A stretch of DNA of 64,000 bases from positions 48,642,135 through 48,706,134 of the forward strand of contig JAWZYU010000010.1 of the NCBI GenBank assembly GCA_038380435.1, read 5' to 3'. Both the position numbers and the translations under genes were made by a program. Under the pieces are notes generated by a model. That model made no database searches. It worked only from the letters and a program-made list of their open reading frames with translations, and was not told the origin of the DNA. How positions within the stretch are numbered: the stretch's first letter is position 1; each line of letters opens with the position of its first letter. Origin of the DNA: Ryuthela nishihirai (Eukaryota > Arthropoda > Arachnida > Araneae > Heptathelidae). Below, one piece after another: positions 21,997-33,105 of this stretch.

Positions 21997-24900
21997 ATGG
22001 CTTCAGCCTTTAGTAGTGGGGGAACGGGTCTTTGCCCCATGTCTGCGATTAGGGGGCTGTTTGATATTGTCGGCATTCCCTCTCTCAATAAACATAGTTT
22101 CTTTAAACATCCCACTAACCATTTTCTCTCCATAGGTAGTTGGAATGTGAGGACTCTGCACAGAGCTTTTTCTCTTGATGTCCTCACACAAGAATTCCAC
22201 CGTTATAATTTAGATATTCTCGGCTTGCAAGAGACCAGATGGACAGATAAAGGTCAGATTCTTAAAAATAATCTTAAATTTCTCTTTTCAGGGAGGGACG
22301 ACAAAAAGCATCACCAAGGCGTGGGTCTGCTTCTCAGCAGACACGCTAGTGATGCTCTTCTAGGATATGAGTGCATTAATGAAAGGTTTCTTACAGCAAA
22401 ATTTCAGACAAGCGTTAAAGACTTGAATGTTATCTGCTGTTATGCCCCCACTGAGGATGCCGATGAGGATGAGAAGGATAGGTTTTATGAACAACTTCAG
22501 GATATTTTGAATTCTGTCAAGAAAGGAGATATTACCCTTGTTCTTGGTGACTTCAATGCCAAAGTTGGTACTGACTCTGACCTTTGGGGAGGAGTAATAG
22601 GCCCTTTTGGTATTGGTAGCTGCAATAGCAATGGGCAACGTCTCCTACAGGTAAGTAAACTCAATGGATTCAGAATAACTAACACTTATTACAAACACCG
22701 CGACATACATAAGTACACATGGGTTTCACCTGATGGGCTGCATAAGAATATGATTGATTACATATTAATTAACAGCAAATGGACTAGTTCTGTTAGGAAT
22801 ACCAGGGCATATAGGGGAGCTGAAATTGGATCTGACCATTACCTTGTTAAAAGTGTGTTGCAACTTAAACTTAAAAAGTGTTGTGCTAGGGTTAAAAAAT
22901 TTACTTTTAATACTAAAGCTCTGAAAGATCCAGTTATAGCCAAAGCTTACCATGATAGGTTACTTAGTCATTATGACAGTCATGGTTTGCTTACTACTGA
23001 AGTTGAGGAAGAATGGGATCATTTTAAACAGGCTTTTTTGGACACTAACAGTACTCTTTTAGGAAAAAAGGAGCAGAAGAGGCAAAATTATCTGAGTGAT
23101 AAGGCACTTGAGCTTATTTCGGAAAGAAAGAACTGCAGGAATGCCCTTAATCAATACCCTACTAGTCCTAATAGAAAGCATTACAGAGACCTTAATAAAC
23201 TTGTAAAGGATCAGTTAGCTGCTGATAAAAATTTTTGGCTTGATGGTTTGGCTGACAAAGCCGAGGAAGCAGTTAGACAGCACAACAGCAGAGAGCTGTA
23301 CCAGATAGTTAATGTTTTGTGTGGTAGAAAACGGACAGGCATACAAGGATTGAAGGATAAACAAGGTAAGGTTATAGAAGGGGAGGATTCTGTCATGGCT
23401 AGGTGGGCTGAGCATTTCAGTGATGTTCTAAACAATGTAGTTAGTTCTACTCCCATTGTTTGCAATGATGATAGATGCATTGGTGGCTTTAATGTTGGCC
23501 CTATAACACAATCTGAAGTTAGTTTGGCTGTTTCTAAACTTAAACTTCATAAATCCCCAGGGGTAGATGAAATTACTACGGAAATGCTTAGAGCTGGGAA
23601 TGTTTCGGTTACCACTTGGATGACTGAAATTCTGAATCTCTTTTATGATAAAGGCATGGTTCCTAAGGATTTTACCAGAGCTATTGTTATCCCTATTTTC
23701 AAAACAGGTGATCGCAGTTCTTGTGATAACTATAGGGGTATCAGCCTACTCTCTGTTCCAGGTAAAGTTCTTTCCATGATTGTGCTTAATAGAATTAAGA
23801 ATCTGGTTGACAGGCAATTGCGTGATGAGCAATGTGGATTCAGAAGTGGTAGGGGATGTGTAGATCAGATATTTTCACTTAGGCAGATTCTTGAGAAATG
23901 TTTAGAGTTTCAGAAACCTTTGGTTGCTAGCTTTGTTGATTTCAAAAAGGCTTTCGACTCTGTTGATCGTCATAATTTGTGGTTGATTGTGAGATCATAT
24001 GGTATACCAGACAAGTTAGTTAACATTATGAAAGCTCTCTATAATAACACTGAGTCGTGTGTGAGAGTTGGTAAGGCTTGTAGCAATTGGTTTAACATTA
24101 CTTCTGGTGTTCGACAAGGGTGCATTTTGTCTCCTTTTCTCTTTAGCTTGGTTATTGATTATGTTATGCGAAATTCACTTCAAGGGAAAGATTTTGGCCT
24201 TAAATGGGCTGGAGATACGAAAATTTCTGATTTAGATTATGCTGATGATTTAGCCCTTTTGGCAAATGATGTTGATGAGATGAACTCTTTCATTCGAGCT
24301 GTTGATGAGACTGGTAGTAGAGTAGGTTTGGTTATAAACAGAGAGAAAACTAAAGTGATGAAAATTGGTCAGGCAGGCTGTGATTCAGTTAATCTGAATG
24401 GTTGCAGTCTTGAGCAGGTGTCACAGTTTAATTATCTTGGGAGCTATGTAACAGATAATGGTGATGTGCGGCATGAGATTAACAGACGAATAGGGATTGC
24501 TGCTGGGACTTTTAAGAATCTATGGAGAGTGTGGAGAAATAGGCGTATACACCTAAAGACTAAAATTAGACTGTATAATAGTTTGGTTCTTTCTAGGGTT
24601 AGTTATGGTAGTGAAACTTGGACACTTTGTAAACAAGATAACAGGAAACTAGATGCTTTTGATTCCAGATGCTTACGCAGTATCTTGGGCATTAGGTGGT
24701 TCAACTTTGTAACTAATGATGAGATTAGGAAAAGGAGTTTGCAACCTCCTTTAAGCAGCATATTATGCAGAGAGAGACTCCGTTGGTTTGGCCATGTTGC
24801 CCGTATGAATAATTATAGATTGGCGAATAGGGTTATGAACAGTGTGCCTAAAGGCCTCAGAAAGAAGGGGAGACCTAGGATGCGGTGGGCAGACAATGTC

Positions 24901-25008
24901 AAACAGGACCTTGTTAGAATTGGTGTGCAGTGGCCAGATGCAGTAGATGTAGCTCAGGATAGACTTGCTTGGAGAACTAAATTGCACGGTCTGGTTGGAC
25001 CTCCGTAG
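21997..25008 (+). CDS. RTE-like LINE polyprotein: endonuclease and reverse transcriptase
   Basis: A 1003-aa protein with two domains. The N-terminal apurinic-type endonuclease (about residues 45-285) has SWNVRTL, QETRW (catalytic Glu near residue 79), GDFNAKVG (near 184) and GSDHYLV (near 277); in LINEs it nicks the target DNA. The reverse transcriptase (about 500-800) has GFRSGRGC, FVDFKKAFDSVD (motif A), GVRQGCILSP (motif B) and YADDLALLA (motif C, near 748), and copies LINE RNA at the nick. The C-terminus has RCLRSILGIRW and ERLRWFGHVARM...KKGRPRMRW, as in RTE/RTE-X proteins often mis-annotated as craniofacial development protein 2-like. All catalytic residues seem present and there is no interruption. 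The ATG at 21997 is the first in frame; the functional start could be slightly downstream. Confidence 0.95.
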   Translation: MASAFSSGGTGLCPMSAIRGLFDIVGIPSLNKHSFFKHPTNHFLSIGSWNVRTLHRAFSLDVLTQEFHRYNLDILGLQETRWTDKGQILKNNLKFLFSGRDDKKHHQGVGLLLSRHASDALLGYECINERFLTAKFQTSVKDLNVICCYAPTEDADEDEKDRFYEQLQDILNSVKKGDITLVLGDFNAKVGTDSDLWGGVIGPFGIGSCNSNGQRLLQVSKLNGFRITNTYYKHRDIHKYTWVSPDGLHKNMIDYILINSKWTSSVRNTRAYRGAEIGSDHYLVKSVLQLKLKKCCARVKKFTFNTKALKDPVIAKAYHDRLLSHYDSHGLLTTEVEEEWDHFKQAFLDTNSTLLGKKEQKRQNYLSDKALELISERKNCRNALNQYPTSPNRKHYRDLNKLVKDQLAADKNFWLDGLADKAEEAVRQHNSRELYQIVNVLCGRKRTGIQGLKDKQGKVIEGEDSVMARWAEHFSDVLNNVVSSTPIVCNDDRCIGGFNVGPITQSEVSLAVSKLKLHKSPGVDEITTEMLRAGNVSVTTWMTEILNLFYDKGMVPKDFTRAIVIPIFKTGDRSSCDNYRGISLLSVPGKVLSMIVLNRIKNLVDRQLRDEQCGFRSGRGCVDQIFSLRQILEKCLEFQKPLVASFVDFKKAFDSVDRHNLWLIVRSYGIPDKLVNIMKALYNNTESCVRVGKACSNWFNITSGVRQGCILSPFLFSLVIDYVMRNSLQGKDFGLKWAGDTKISDLDYADDLALLANDVDEMNSFIRAVDETGSRVGLVINREKTKVMKIGQAGCDSVNLNGCSLEQVSQFNYLGSYVTDNGDVRHEINRRIGIAAGTFKNLWRVWRNRRIHLKTKIRLYNSLVLSRVSYGSETWTLCKQDNRKLDAFDSRCLRSILGIRWFNFVTNDEIRKRSLQPPLSSILCRERLRWFGHVARMNNYRLANRVMNSVPKGLRKKGRPRMRWADNVKQDLVRIGVQWPDAVDVAQDRLAWRTKLHGLVGPP

Positions 25009-25021
25009 CCCATGGCTGCTT

Positions 25022-25044
25022 GAGGATGATGATGATGATGATGA
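25022..25044 (+). repeat. (GAT)n LINE tail
   Basis: Six or so GAT units directly after the short LINE 3' UTR. Confidence 0.9.
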
Positions 25045-26176
25045 TATAATTGTTAGCTATGTGCCGCGAAATCGAACCCAAAGCGACAAGAGATTTCGTA
25101 ATGGAAAATATTATTTCGTTCCGGACTACCTTACGTAAGAAAGAAAGTGACTGATCGTAGATTGTTAAATCATATGAAGTAGCAGGTAAAATATTACCCT
25201 TGACCTTCTCCATCTCAAGATATGCCTAAATGGTATCAGTTTAGAAACATAAAATAGTAAACCACCTAAAGGTGGGACCCTAAGGGCATATAAAGCAAGA
25301 TACAAAAAGTAATGGGGATGTACAAGAGACCTAAAATGGGAAACTTTCTTTACAGAAAGCCATCATCTTAGGTCTCTTGTATCTATTTAGGAACTTCGTG
25401 GTCGTAAACATTATGGGCTTTATTTACGAAAAAAATGTATTCATATAACGCCTTCGTAACTTACATAGGGAGCTAAACGGATGCACCTACTTAAGCTGTT
25501 TCTGGTGTTTTGCTCAACTATTCGACCATGACACTAGCTCCTTACTGATCCATGGCATCCATACGAGTTCTCCCTCTAGTATATATTTATATAGAACTCT
25601 GTGATATAATACGGTTTCTTCTATCGTATATTTAGCTCTTTTCTGACCATTCCATCCGCTTGAAGTATGGTGTTTGTTATCTTATGAAACACACGACTTA
25701 ACAACAGTTCGAAATGCTCATATGTTTCAAGTATGATATGCATTTCCCTGTTACAGCATCAATTTACATTTACATATACTCCTCAAAGGTGAGCACTAGA
25801 GATGAGTACAGCGAGATTTCTCAGGTTCAATCATAATTTAAATTCCATTTTTTATCGTAAATGTGAAAATAGTTAATGAAAAGTATAAAATAAATAATTT
25901 TATTATCATTTCATCCTTTGCATCAGTAAGAAATAAAAAAAAGCATTATTTAGACTTTGGTTTTGCTCAGATATTTATTAAAGAATCATTCTTAGCGTTT
26001 GTAACGATATTCTTCAAACATTTTCAGATCCTACGATTTATTTCTAGCATTTTTTGTTCTAACTAACATAAAGATTATAATTTTGTGACGAAATAATTAT
26101 GTTTTTTAACGTTTTAATATCCCGTAATATGAAGATTTGAAAAAGGTATAGCGGCATGCATTTCTCTATATGTAAA
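25045..26176. other. No gene; one hairpin
   Basis: At 25322-25380 an inverted repeat of about 24 bp (ACAAGAGACCTAA and its complement) can form a hairpin. The rest is unremarkable. Confidence 0.5.
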
Positions 26177-26417
26177 GATAGGCCTGGATTTAGATAAAAA
26201 ACGGGGGGAGGCAAGAAACAAAATCTGGCGGGAAAAACAGAAGAAAGGGCAGGAGACTGGATTTCTAATGCAATATAAAGTTTCCCCCTCTGTTTAACTG
26301 CTCTTTGAAAAATGTCTTTAAAAACTGCATGAAATGCAAATAAGTTTAATAATTTTTGTCCCTATTGCCCTTACTAGTATTCAAGGGGGGAATAGCCTCC
26401 CCCCGATACGGCCCTGT
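26177..26417. mobile_element. Short MITE, probably hAT-like
   Basis: The left end ATAGGCCTGGATTTAG...GGGGGGAGGC and the complement of the right end ATACAGGGCCGTATCGGGGG are imperfect inverted repeats. A second, partial copy of the right half is at 30229-30318. No clear target duplication. Confidence 0.6.
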
Positions 26418-27172
26418 ATAAAGAGGGTTGTTATAAAAGAACACCCATTCTTCTACACCTATGAACTATTTTAAATCACATACAGCAAGATTGGATTAAA
26501 GTTCGAAAATCGTTAGAGCTTAACAAAATAAATTTAAATGCTAAGAAACTTAATACATTTATTTCAGAATGGGGAAAAGCCAAACAAATATATTTTTTTT
26601 AATTAAACTTCTATTTGAGTAATAATTATGCATAGAATTATGATAGGATAAAAGGAGTAGAAAATTATAAATATTTAGGAGTTCTAATTGATGGAATTTC
26701 TCATGGAAAACACATGTAGATTAAGTAATTAGAAAGATAAATATTATTATTCAAAATTATATTAAAAATTTTGCTAATATTTCCTTTGCTATGAAATATT
26801 TATGTAACTTTGGTTATCGCACATCGTATAAGGATAGTTATCACGGGAAAATGCTTATTTTTCTTCATCGAAACCATATCATGTAATTAGATGACTGGAA
26901 AATGAGAAAGTTGCAAGCGTAAGAGAAGCTTTTAAAAATTTATTCATCGTACGAGTTAGAAAACTATACACTGCATAGTGCACGAAGTATCAAGAACCAT
27001 GCAAATGCAGGCTCGATTCTAGAAAAAAATATGCGGCGGGGTGCAAGAAACTCAGTTGAGTAGGAAAAAAAATGAAATGGGTGGCCAAGTGACTCTGTTT
27101 CCATAGTGGTTATAACATTTCCCACTCCGCTTTAGATATCTTTAAAAAAAAATTTGAAACATGCATGTGATA
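26418..27172. other. No recognised feature
   Basis: AT-rich; a stretch at 26510-26820 has long but interrupted AT-rich frames with no recognisable domain. Confidence 0.4.
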
Positions 27173-27520
27173 TCTATATAAAAAAAGAAAGTATCTGCCT
27201 GTCTGTGGCAGCCATAACTCATCCGGAAATCAACGCACACACTCCAAATTTTCAGAGAACGTTTCTGGTTGTGCCAAATTTCAGGTCGAAAGTCCAAAAG
27301 GGGGGCTTGCTAGAACCAAAAATATTTACCATGCTATTCCTACGGGAAACGATAATCGCTGTCAAATTTACTGTTGCCATTTTCTGTTCCCTAACAGTGA
27401 AAGTAAAGTGTTAAAATCAACGACCTAGAATACATAGATTGCTTATATGGCGGCCATTATGAGAAAATTTGAATGCGTCGGCTGCCACAGACAGGCAGAC
27501 ACTTTCTTTTATTATATAGT
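27173..27520. repeat. Inverted copies of a Helitron-like 5' end
   Basis: GTATCTGCCTGTCTGTGGCA (27191 onward) recurs inverted at 27480-27520, with the flanking TATATAA/AAAGAAAG also conserved, giving about 40-bp arms around a 270-bp interior. Another fragment of the interior is at 20920-21040. Confidence 0.75.
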
Positions 27521-27539
27521 TCATAAAAAAAAAATAAAA

Positions 27540-27730
27540 ATAAATACCCCCTCATGCAGCTGCTTGCCACGGAGGTCTGACAGGAGCCTGTCAGTTTATA
27601 TGCCATAGTAGAAGATCTGTGAGGGTGGCAGGACCTCAGCAGAAAAATGACACACACACATCCATGCCTTACCCTGGGCTCGAACCCGGTCCCTTAGATC
27701 AATAGCCAAGCGTGCTAACCACTCGGCTTC
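27540..27730 (-). mobile_element. SINE family 2
   Basis: Reverse orientation: an A/T-rich tail, CCCTCATGCAGCTGCTTGCC, the body and the tRNA-like head up to GCTAACCACTCGGC. The box B complement is GGGCTCGAACCC. Confidence 0.9.
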
Positions 27731-29330
27731 ATTTGGGGCAAAAAGCCAGTGCCATCTAGGGTTGGTAGAAGCTGCTATCTTGATAATATCGTATTCGAGT
27801 GGTTTTTAAAAGATAAATATATTTATTACTCATTTACATTGTGAAAAACAATATATATGTGTTAAAATAAATATACATGTTTGATAAGAATCGTACGTAG
27901 ACGTCGCAATTTTAGCGTAGTATTTTCTATGCATTCAAATTTTGAAAGCCTGTATAGTGTATTTGAGAATGGGCTGTAAATGAAATCAGGCTAAAACTAC
28001 CTCTGGAGAATTTTAACATCTGAAATGATAGAGGGAGAAAAAAGAAAATACCATATTTGTTTTAGATCACCTAGAAAAGAAAATGAGACATTTAGCACTC
28101 AGTCCTCCTTATCTTTTTCCCCCTGGATGATCCTATCGCTGACAAATTCATGTTTAATTTTCTCAAAATACCTACCTGACAATGACAATATAAAATAATG
28201 TTCCTTAGCTTTCACTACTTGCAAATTTTTGCCACTATGAACATTTTTATTTAAAAATATATTAATTTAAGCAGTGCACAATACTTTAATGCCCAAAAAT
28301 TATGAATTGGAAGAATCAGTAGACATCTTCAAAACTAGATTTTTTTTATTTTTTAAGAGTTCAATAAACCATGTTTCTTGCATGTAAAAAATTACATGAC
28401 AATGAGGAATGGTCATGAATTATGACCATCCCATTCCATGTTACACTGTCTAGAGCTTCAAAAATAGCTTCTCATCAACTCTAACATAAATCTTTTATAG
28501 GAAAATATGGCTTAAAAGAAATTAACTTTCCCAATCAAATCTATTTAAATATCAGTTTTTAACAATATTCATTCAATATTTAAATGGCTATAATATTTAA
28601 AACTTTTACCAGCAAAAGCATCTTAAGAAAATTATAAAAACAGTGATGACTATTGAAATTATCCCACAATCCTGTGGCCTCAAGGATTATGAGGACCTTT
28701 ATACATATTGCTTCTGTTAATTAAAATGACATTGGTTAAAGACTGTAATCAAAAGAGAAATGAACATTGCATATGACATTTATTAAACCAACATTATTTC
28801 ATTTTCAATTTTTTCATTTCATACTGAATGCTCAAACTGTACTAAAAATTATGAATTTTATATTTTTAATTCCCTGTTGAAACTATCTACAGATCTATTA
28901 TACCATTTTATAGTTATTAATCTTATCTGAAACAGTCTTGTTTAAAATGCACAAATAAATTTTTGCGAAAGTAGCGAATATCGAACAATTATTCATCCGA
29001 AAAATAATTATTGCTGACGCTGCGGGAGAAAAATAATTTTTATCAGATAAATTCTATATTTATCACAGGTAATCTTTGTATTTACTATGGAGCGAACTTT
29101 GATTCTCACATGTATAATATTAGTAACTATAAATTGCGTTTTCATACCCATGAAAGGTAATTCCATTATCTTTTCTGTACCTATTGGTGCAATTAATTGT
29201 ACAGCATGAATTCGGCATTTTTCTTACTTTATAAATCTAAACATAACTTACTTTATAAACTTAAATAACTAAACAAATCATTAAATAAATCTTACTTTAT
29301 AAACCTAAATACTTGCAAACTTAGTCACAG
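27731..29330. other. No recognised gene
   Basis: AT-rich sequence, possibly Helitron interior. No conserved domain could be read in any frame. Confidence 0.4.
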
Positions 29331-30228
29331 AAACAAGCGTTATGCTACGGAGCTGAAGCACGACTGTCAACGAGTTGCCCTAAAGTGTCATGATGCGAAG
29401 TTTCCCGAAAACACGTGTTGGTGGCGCTGAAAGCAGTGATATGAGTACTCTATGTATTCGAGATCGTTGGTTAAAATAGCATTTAAATATTCTGCTGCAA
29501 ATCTGATGCTGTTGCCAGATTCCCCATATATCCAAAAGCATTATTTAGGCGTTCCATTGCAGCTAGGGACTTGATTTTCTAACTAAACATGGAGTCGGAC
29601 AAGGGGAACCCGCCTGCGAAATTTGTGATCTTTCGGTGAAGTACGTCGGGAATTACAGAATGCCAAAAGCTGACGAAATAAATATCTCTATCGTTTGCCA
29701 CGGGCTCTGAGAGCGCGCGCCGAGTCAGCAATGACCTTTGCAACACCGGGAAATTCTTCGTGTCCAAATTGTCATAAAATGCCTCACAAAACTAACCATT
29801 AGTGCACGAAACAACAAAATATGCAGATTAAAAGTGATACACGAGTTGTCACAATTTGTGTAAAAACGAAGCCACGACCAAGTGAGAATCTGAATTTTAA
29901 ACCAATCAACGGGGCACACGGGGAACGCTGTGCATGAAATTTGGACCGTGCGGATGAATATCACAGGAGCCATATGGCAGTAAAATCTGTGGTAACGGAA
30001 ATAAAAATCTCGATAGCTTAGCAGAAACTAAGCCATGGCCTATGAGAGAGTTCGCTGACGTCGACAACTATCCAAGTCAACACAGGGCAAATTTCTTCCT
30101 GTTGAAAATATGTGCTAAAATGTCGCGGGAGGGGGGGGACTTACAAAATTTTCCTTTGGTGCAGTGAAAATAAGAATATACAGGCTAAAAGTGACACCCG
30201 GCCGCCGGGTACGTTCAGCTAGTGTTTA

Positions 30229-30318
30229 TATAAGTTTAATAATTTTTCTTTTCTCTTATCCTTACTAGCATTCTTAAATGGGAGATGACCCCCCCCCCCC
30301 TTCCCTCTAGTTCCGGCC
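30229..30318 (+). repeat. Partial second copy of the 26.2-kb MITE
   Basis: ATAAGTTTAATAATTTTT, CCTTACTAGCATTC, a C/G-rich run and CCGGCCCTGT match 26340-26417. Confidence 0.7.
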
Positions 30319-31000
30319 CTGTGCTCGTAATCTGTAGTTTCCAGGTTCGAGTCCTACTATGGCATAGTTGAAATTTATCTCCGCAACACTTCCCGCCTTG
30401 CCCTCAGTCAGTAGGGTACACCGATGGGCTTGGAAAGGTCGCCGGATGGGACATTAATTGCGCGGGAGAGCCATACACTGTGCAAGTTAAAGAATACGCT
30501 GAATGGCCTTGACTGGAGACAGGGTCGGACTTTGACCTTCTAAGGTCCTAAGCCATGTCAAATTTTAGGCTCTAAATTTCGACAAGTTTGAAGCCTTACG
30601 CATTTGTAAGTTCAAAAGGCCCCAAATATTTGAAGGTGGAAATATATATTACATTGATTGAAGGGAACATTTAAAAAAAAACACAAATTTGATGAGGTGA
30701 AAATATTATACTAGAATTGCTATACAATGAACAGTATTTGTAAAATGGATTAATTTTTAAAATATTCATGACACAGTAAACTTCGAACCCATTTTTTGGA
30801 GGCCTCTCACAATCGTGAGGCCCTAGGCTCTAGCTTAGTTAGCTAATGCATAATTCCGGCCCCGACTGGAGGCTACCATTTGTCTTTTAACCTCTTTCCA
30901 GTTCCCCCAACCTTCTCTGAGCCCTCAGGGTAATTGTGACCTCGCCATTTAGCCCATTGTGGGCCAAAAAATGCCGCTCAGAGGTAAAGGAACCCAACAA
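30319..31000 (+). mobile_element. SINE family 1 split by a hAT MITE
   Basis: The first part (30319-30518) runs from the anticodon arm through box B (GGTTCGAGTCC) to GGCCTTGACTGGAG. The second part (30864-31000) resumes GACTGGAGGCTACC and ends AAAATGCCGCTCAGAGGTAA. Confidence 0.88.
30519..30863. mobile_element. hAT MITE, 345 bp
   Basis: The ends ACAGGGTCGGACTT and, complemented, GGGGCCGGAATTATG are imperfect inverted repeats. It is flanked by an 8-bp duplication GACTGGAG (30511-30518, 30864-30871), and collapsing that duplication restores a continuous SINE. No coding capacity. It resembles other CAGGGCCGG-ended hAT MITEs. Confidence 0.82.
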
Positions 31001-31114
31001 GGCCGCCTGCCGTGTGCAACAAGGCAACCAAGCCGTGTGCTAAGGTATACAAATTTCTTACTGACGTCAGTATTCTATGTCACTATGAAGTCCTGTAAAA
31101 GCTGAAAGTGCGAC

Positions 31115-31430
31115 ATGGATAAAAAGGCTGATTTGACTGACATCGAAAGAGGGCTCATCGTTTGGTAGCGATGGGTAGGAGCATTCGTAAAGGAGCTAAA
31201 TTCAGCTGACATTCAAGGAGCACAATATTCCAAGTGTATGGAGAAACGAAATGATCTAAAAAAAATGTCCGCCAATCATGGCAAATGTGGGAGGAAAAAG
31301 ACTGACGAACAGGGATATGTGATTGTTGAAACGAATTGTACGGCAAAACAGATCTGCTACAGTTCATCAATTAAGAGAGATGACCGTTAGCAGTACTTCA
31401 AAATCCATTTCAACGAGAACTATGTGTAGA
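31115..31430 (+). pseudogene. Tc1-like transposase N-terminal remnant
   Basis: From an ATG it reads MDKKADLTDIERGLIV, a stop, then RWVGAS and later KCGRKKTDEQ, matching the N-terminal paired-type HTH region of Tc1 transposases. Stops and frameshifts abound and the catalytic domain is absent. Confidence 0.7.
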
Positions 31431-32573
31431 GATTAAAATTTTTAATTTAAACGAAACCTGGAGAATTTCTTAATATTTTGTACACAAAATTCCTTTTTTT
31501 TACTCAATAGTTTACTAAAATGTAGCACGTTAAACTATGGATATGACCCTGCAATGTTATGATGCGTAAGAGAATTTTTTTGCCTAATCAAGCTCGGCTC
31601 AATTATTATCAAAGTGGTTTGGTCTCGACTTCGGAAATTTGAGCCCTGACTCCTCTCTAGTAAGCACTGGCAAATATAAAACAACGACGGAATTGCATTC
31701 TGTGTTTTACACACTATTTTTAAAGAGGTAGAATTTTTGCAGAAATATAAACTGTGGTAAGACTTTTCTTATTTCTAAGTAAGGCTTGAGTGTATAGAAG
31801 TTCGAGAAGTACTCTGCTATCGGGTAGCACACCAACATGTTAACTTTCCTTTAGCTCTTCCACCTACGTTGGTCATAAACTCAGTTAACCATAATACAGA
31901 GTTCATCGGATATGTTGTCATCGTTGGTCCACTGTCGCGTGTTCACGTAAGTGACGCAATCGCTGTCATCATGATGTTGTGTTTCGTAGTGACGTCAGAA
32001 GCGACCAGATATGACCTTTCTATGGCATTGATCACTGAAGATATCGTGACTTCTCCCTATAGGCAACTAACGAACTTCTACAGGTGAAGGACCAGCTGGA
32101 AAAGGTTTTCCTAGCGAGATGTTTTCCTGTTAGTGCTTTGCTTCTTCCTAATGATGCCAATTATGGAGGACGTTTTGGTTTTTCCTTTCTAGTAATGCAT
32201 GAAAGTTTTTATTTATTTCATAAATATCCTTTTGGATGTAACTATGTACGAGTAGAATATTTTAAGGTGATATTTCAAAAAGAAGTCATTGTCCTCTTCT
32301 TAGAAAAAAAGGGCTTCTTTGAAGACAAAAGTTTATAGGTTGTATGATTACCAGTGTCTCTACTGGGAGAACTTTCCTTGGGAGATTGTTAGTGACTTAT
32401 TTTCGTTTGCGCAATGGTGCTTCTCAGCACGATAAACAGAGATAAAAAGCAAAAGAAAACGTTGAATGAAAACAAAGAACCCGTTGAAAGATAATAAACG
32501 AAGCTTATTTTTATCACTGTGATATGCCAAAGTGCTCCAATATGTTTATAGGACGTATATTGCAGCAAAAATA
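31431..32573. other. No recognised gene
   Basis: Two open frames (31869-32087 and 32084-32338) are longer than expected by chance but have no recognisable domain, and no clear splice or start context. Confidence 0.4.
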
Positions 32574-32905
32574 GGAGCGGGGGTGGCTCAGTCGGTAGCG
32601 CGCCAGGCTCGTAATCTGTAGTTCCCAGGTTCGAGTCCCAGCTGGGTCAGCGTTGAGATTTATCTCCGAAAAATTCGGCGCCCTGCCCACAGTCAGTAGG
32701 GGACACCGATGGGCTTGGAAAGGCCGCCGTCCGTCAAATGGGACGTTAAACCGTGGCCTCCGTGTGCGGGTTTCGGAACACGCTGGATGACCTTGAAGGG
32801 AGGCTACCATCTGTCTTCCAACAGCTGTTCCAGTGGGGTCCCTCCCCCAACCTTCTCTGAGCCTTCGAGGTCCTTGTGACTTGGCCATTTAGCCCATGGT
32901 ATGGG
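32574..32905 (+). mobile_element. SINE family 1, left arm of an inverted pair
   Basis: Full head (GGGGGTGGCTCAGTCGGTAG) and body to TTAGCCCATGG. The usual GTGCAAAAAAGTGCC tail is missing; the inverted partner begins instead. Confidence 0.9.
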
Positions 32906-33105
32906 GAGAGCCCGCACACGAGGCCACGGCTTAACGTCCCATCCAACGGACGGCTGCCTTTCCAAGCCCATCGGTGTCCCCTACTGACCGTGGGCAGGAC
33001 TGGGAATTTTGCGGAGAAAATCTCAACGCTGACCCAGCTGGGACTCGAACCTGGGAATTACAGATTACGAGCCTGGCGCGCTACCAACTGAGCCACCCCC
33101 GCTCC
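32906..33105 (-). mobile_element. SINE family 1, right arm of an inverted pair
   Basis: Reverse complement of the first ~200 bases of the family, from the GTGTGCGGG region back to the 5' end GGAGCGGGGGTGGCTCAG. Both outer ends share GGAGCGGGGG, so the pair forms a long palindrome with a ~130-base loop. Confidence 0.9.

Larger units (their letters stand above)
21440..25044 (+). mobile_element. RTE-like LINE, intact copy
   Basis: The element comprises a 5' UTR of roughly 550 bp (the left border is estimated from the (GTT)n run and the match to copy B), one long ORF, a 3' UTR of only about 15 bases and a (GAT)n tail. A very short 3' UTR ending in a microsatellite rather than poly-A is characteristic of RTE-clade elements. 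Five relatives occur here: 667-3942, 10420-13165, 18614-20045, 47205-48360, 52543-54160, plus 56492-57730. No convincing target duplication was found. Confidence 0.9.
27173..30222 (+). mobile_element. Putative non-autonomous Helitron
   Basis: The 5' end TCTATATAAAAAAAGAAAG with TC after an A, and the 3' end with hairpin ACCCGGC-C-GCCGGGT (30196-30210) followed nine bases later by CTAG before a T, match the Helitron pattern (A|TC...CTRR|T). No Rep/helicase coding was found. Pairing of these two ends as one element of about 3.05 kb is inference; the 3' end is the stronger evidence. Confidence 0.45.

Noticed and set aside
22003..24987. Minus-strand ORFs across the intact LINE
   Set aside because: All are shadows of the 1003-aa LINE frame; the 5' UTR and tail orientation also indicate the + strand.
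31869..32338. Two adjacent open frames considered as a gene
   Set aside because: Different frames, no recognisable domain, no supporting signals.
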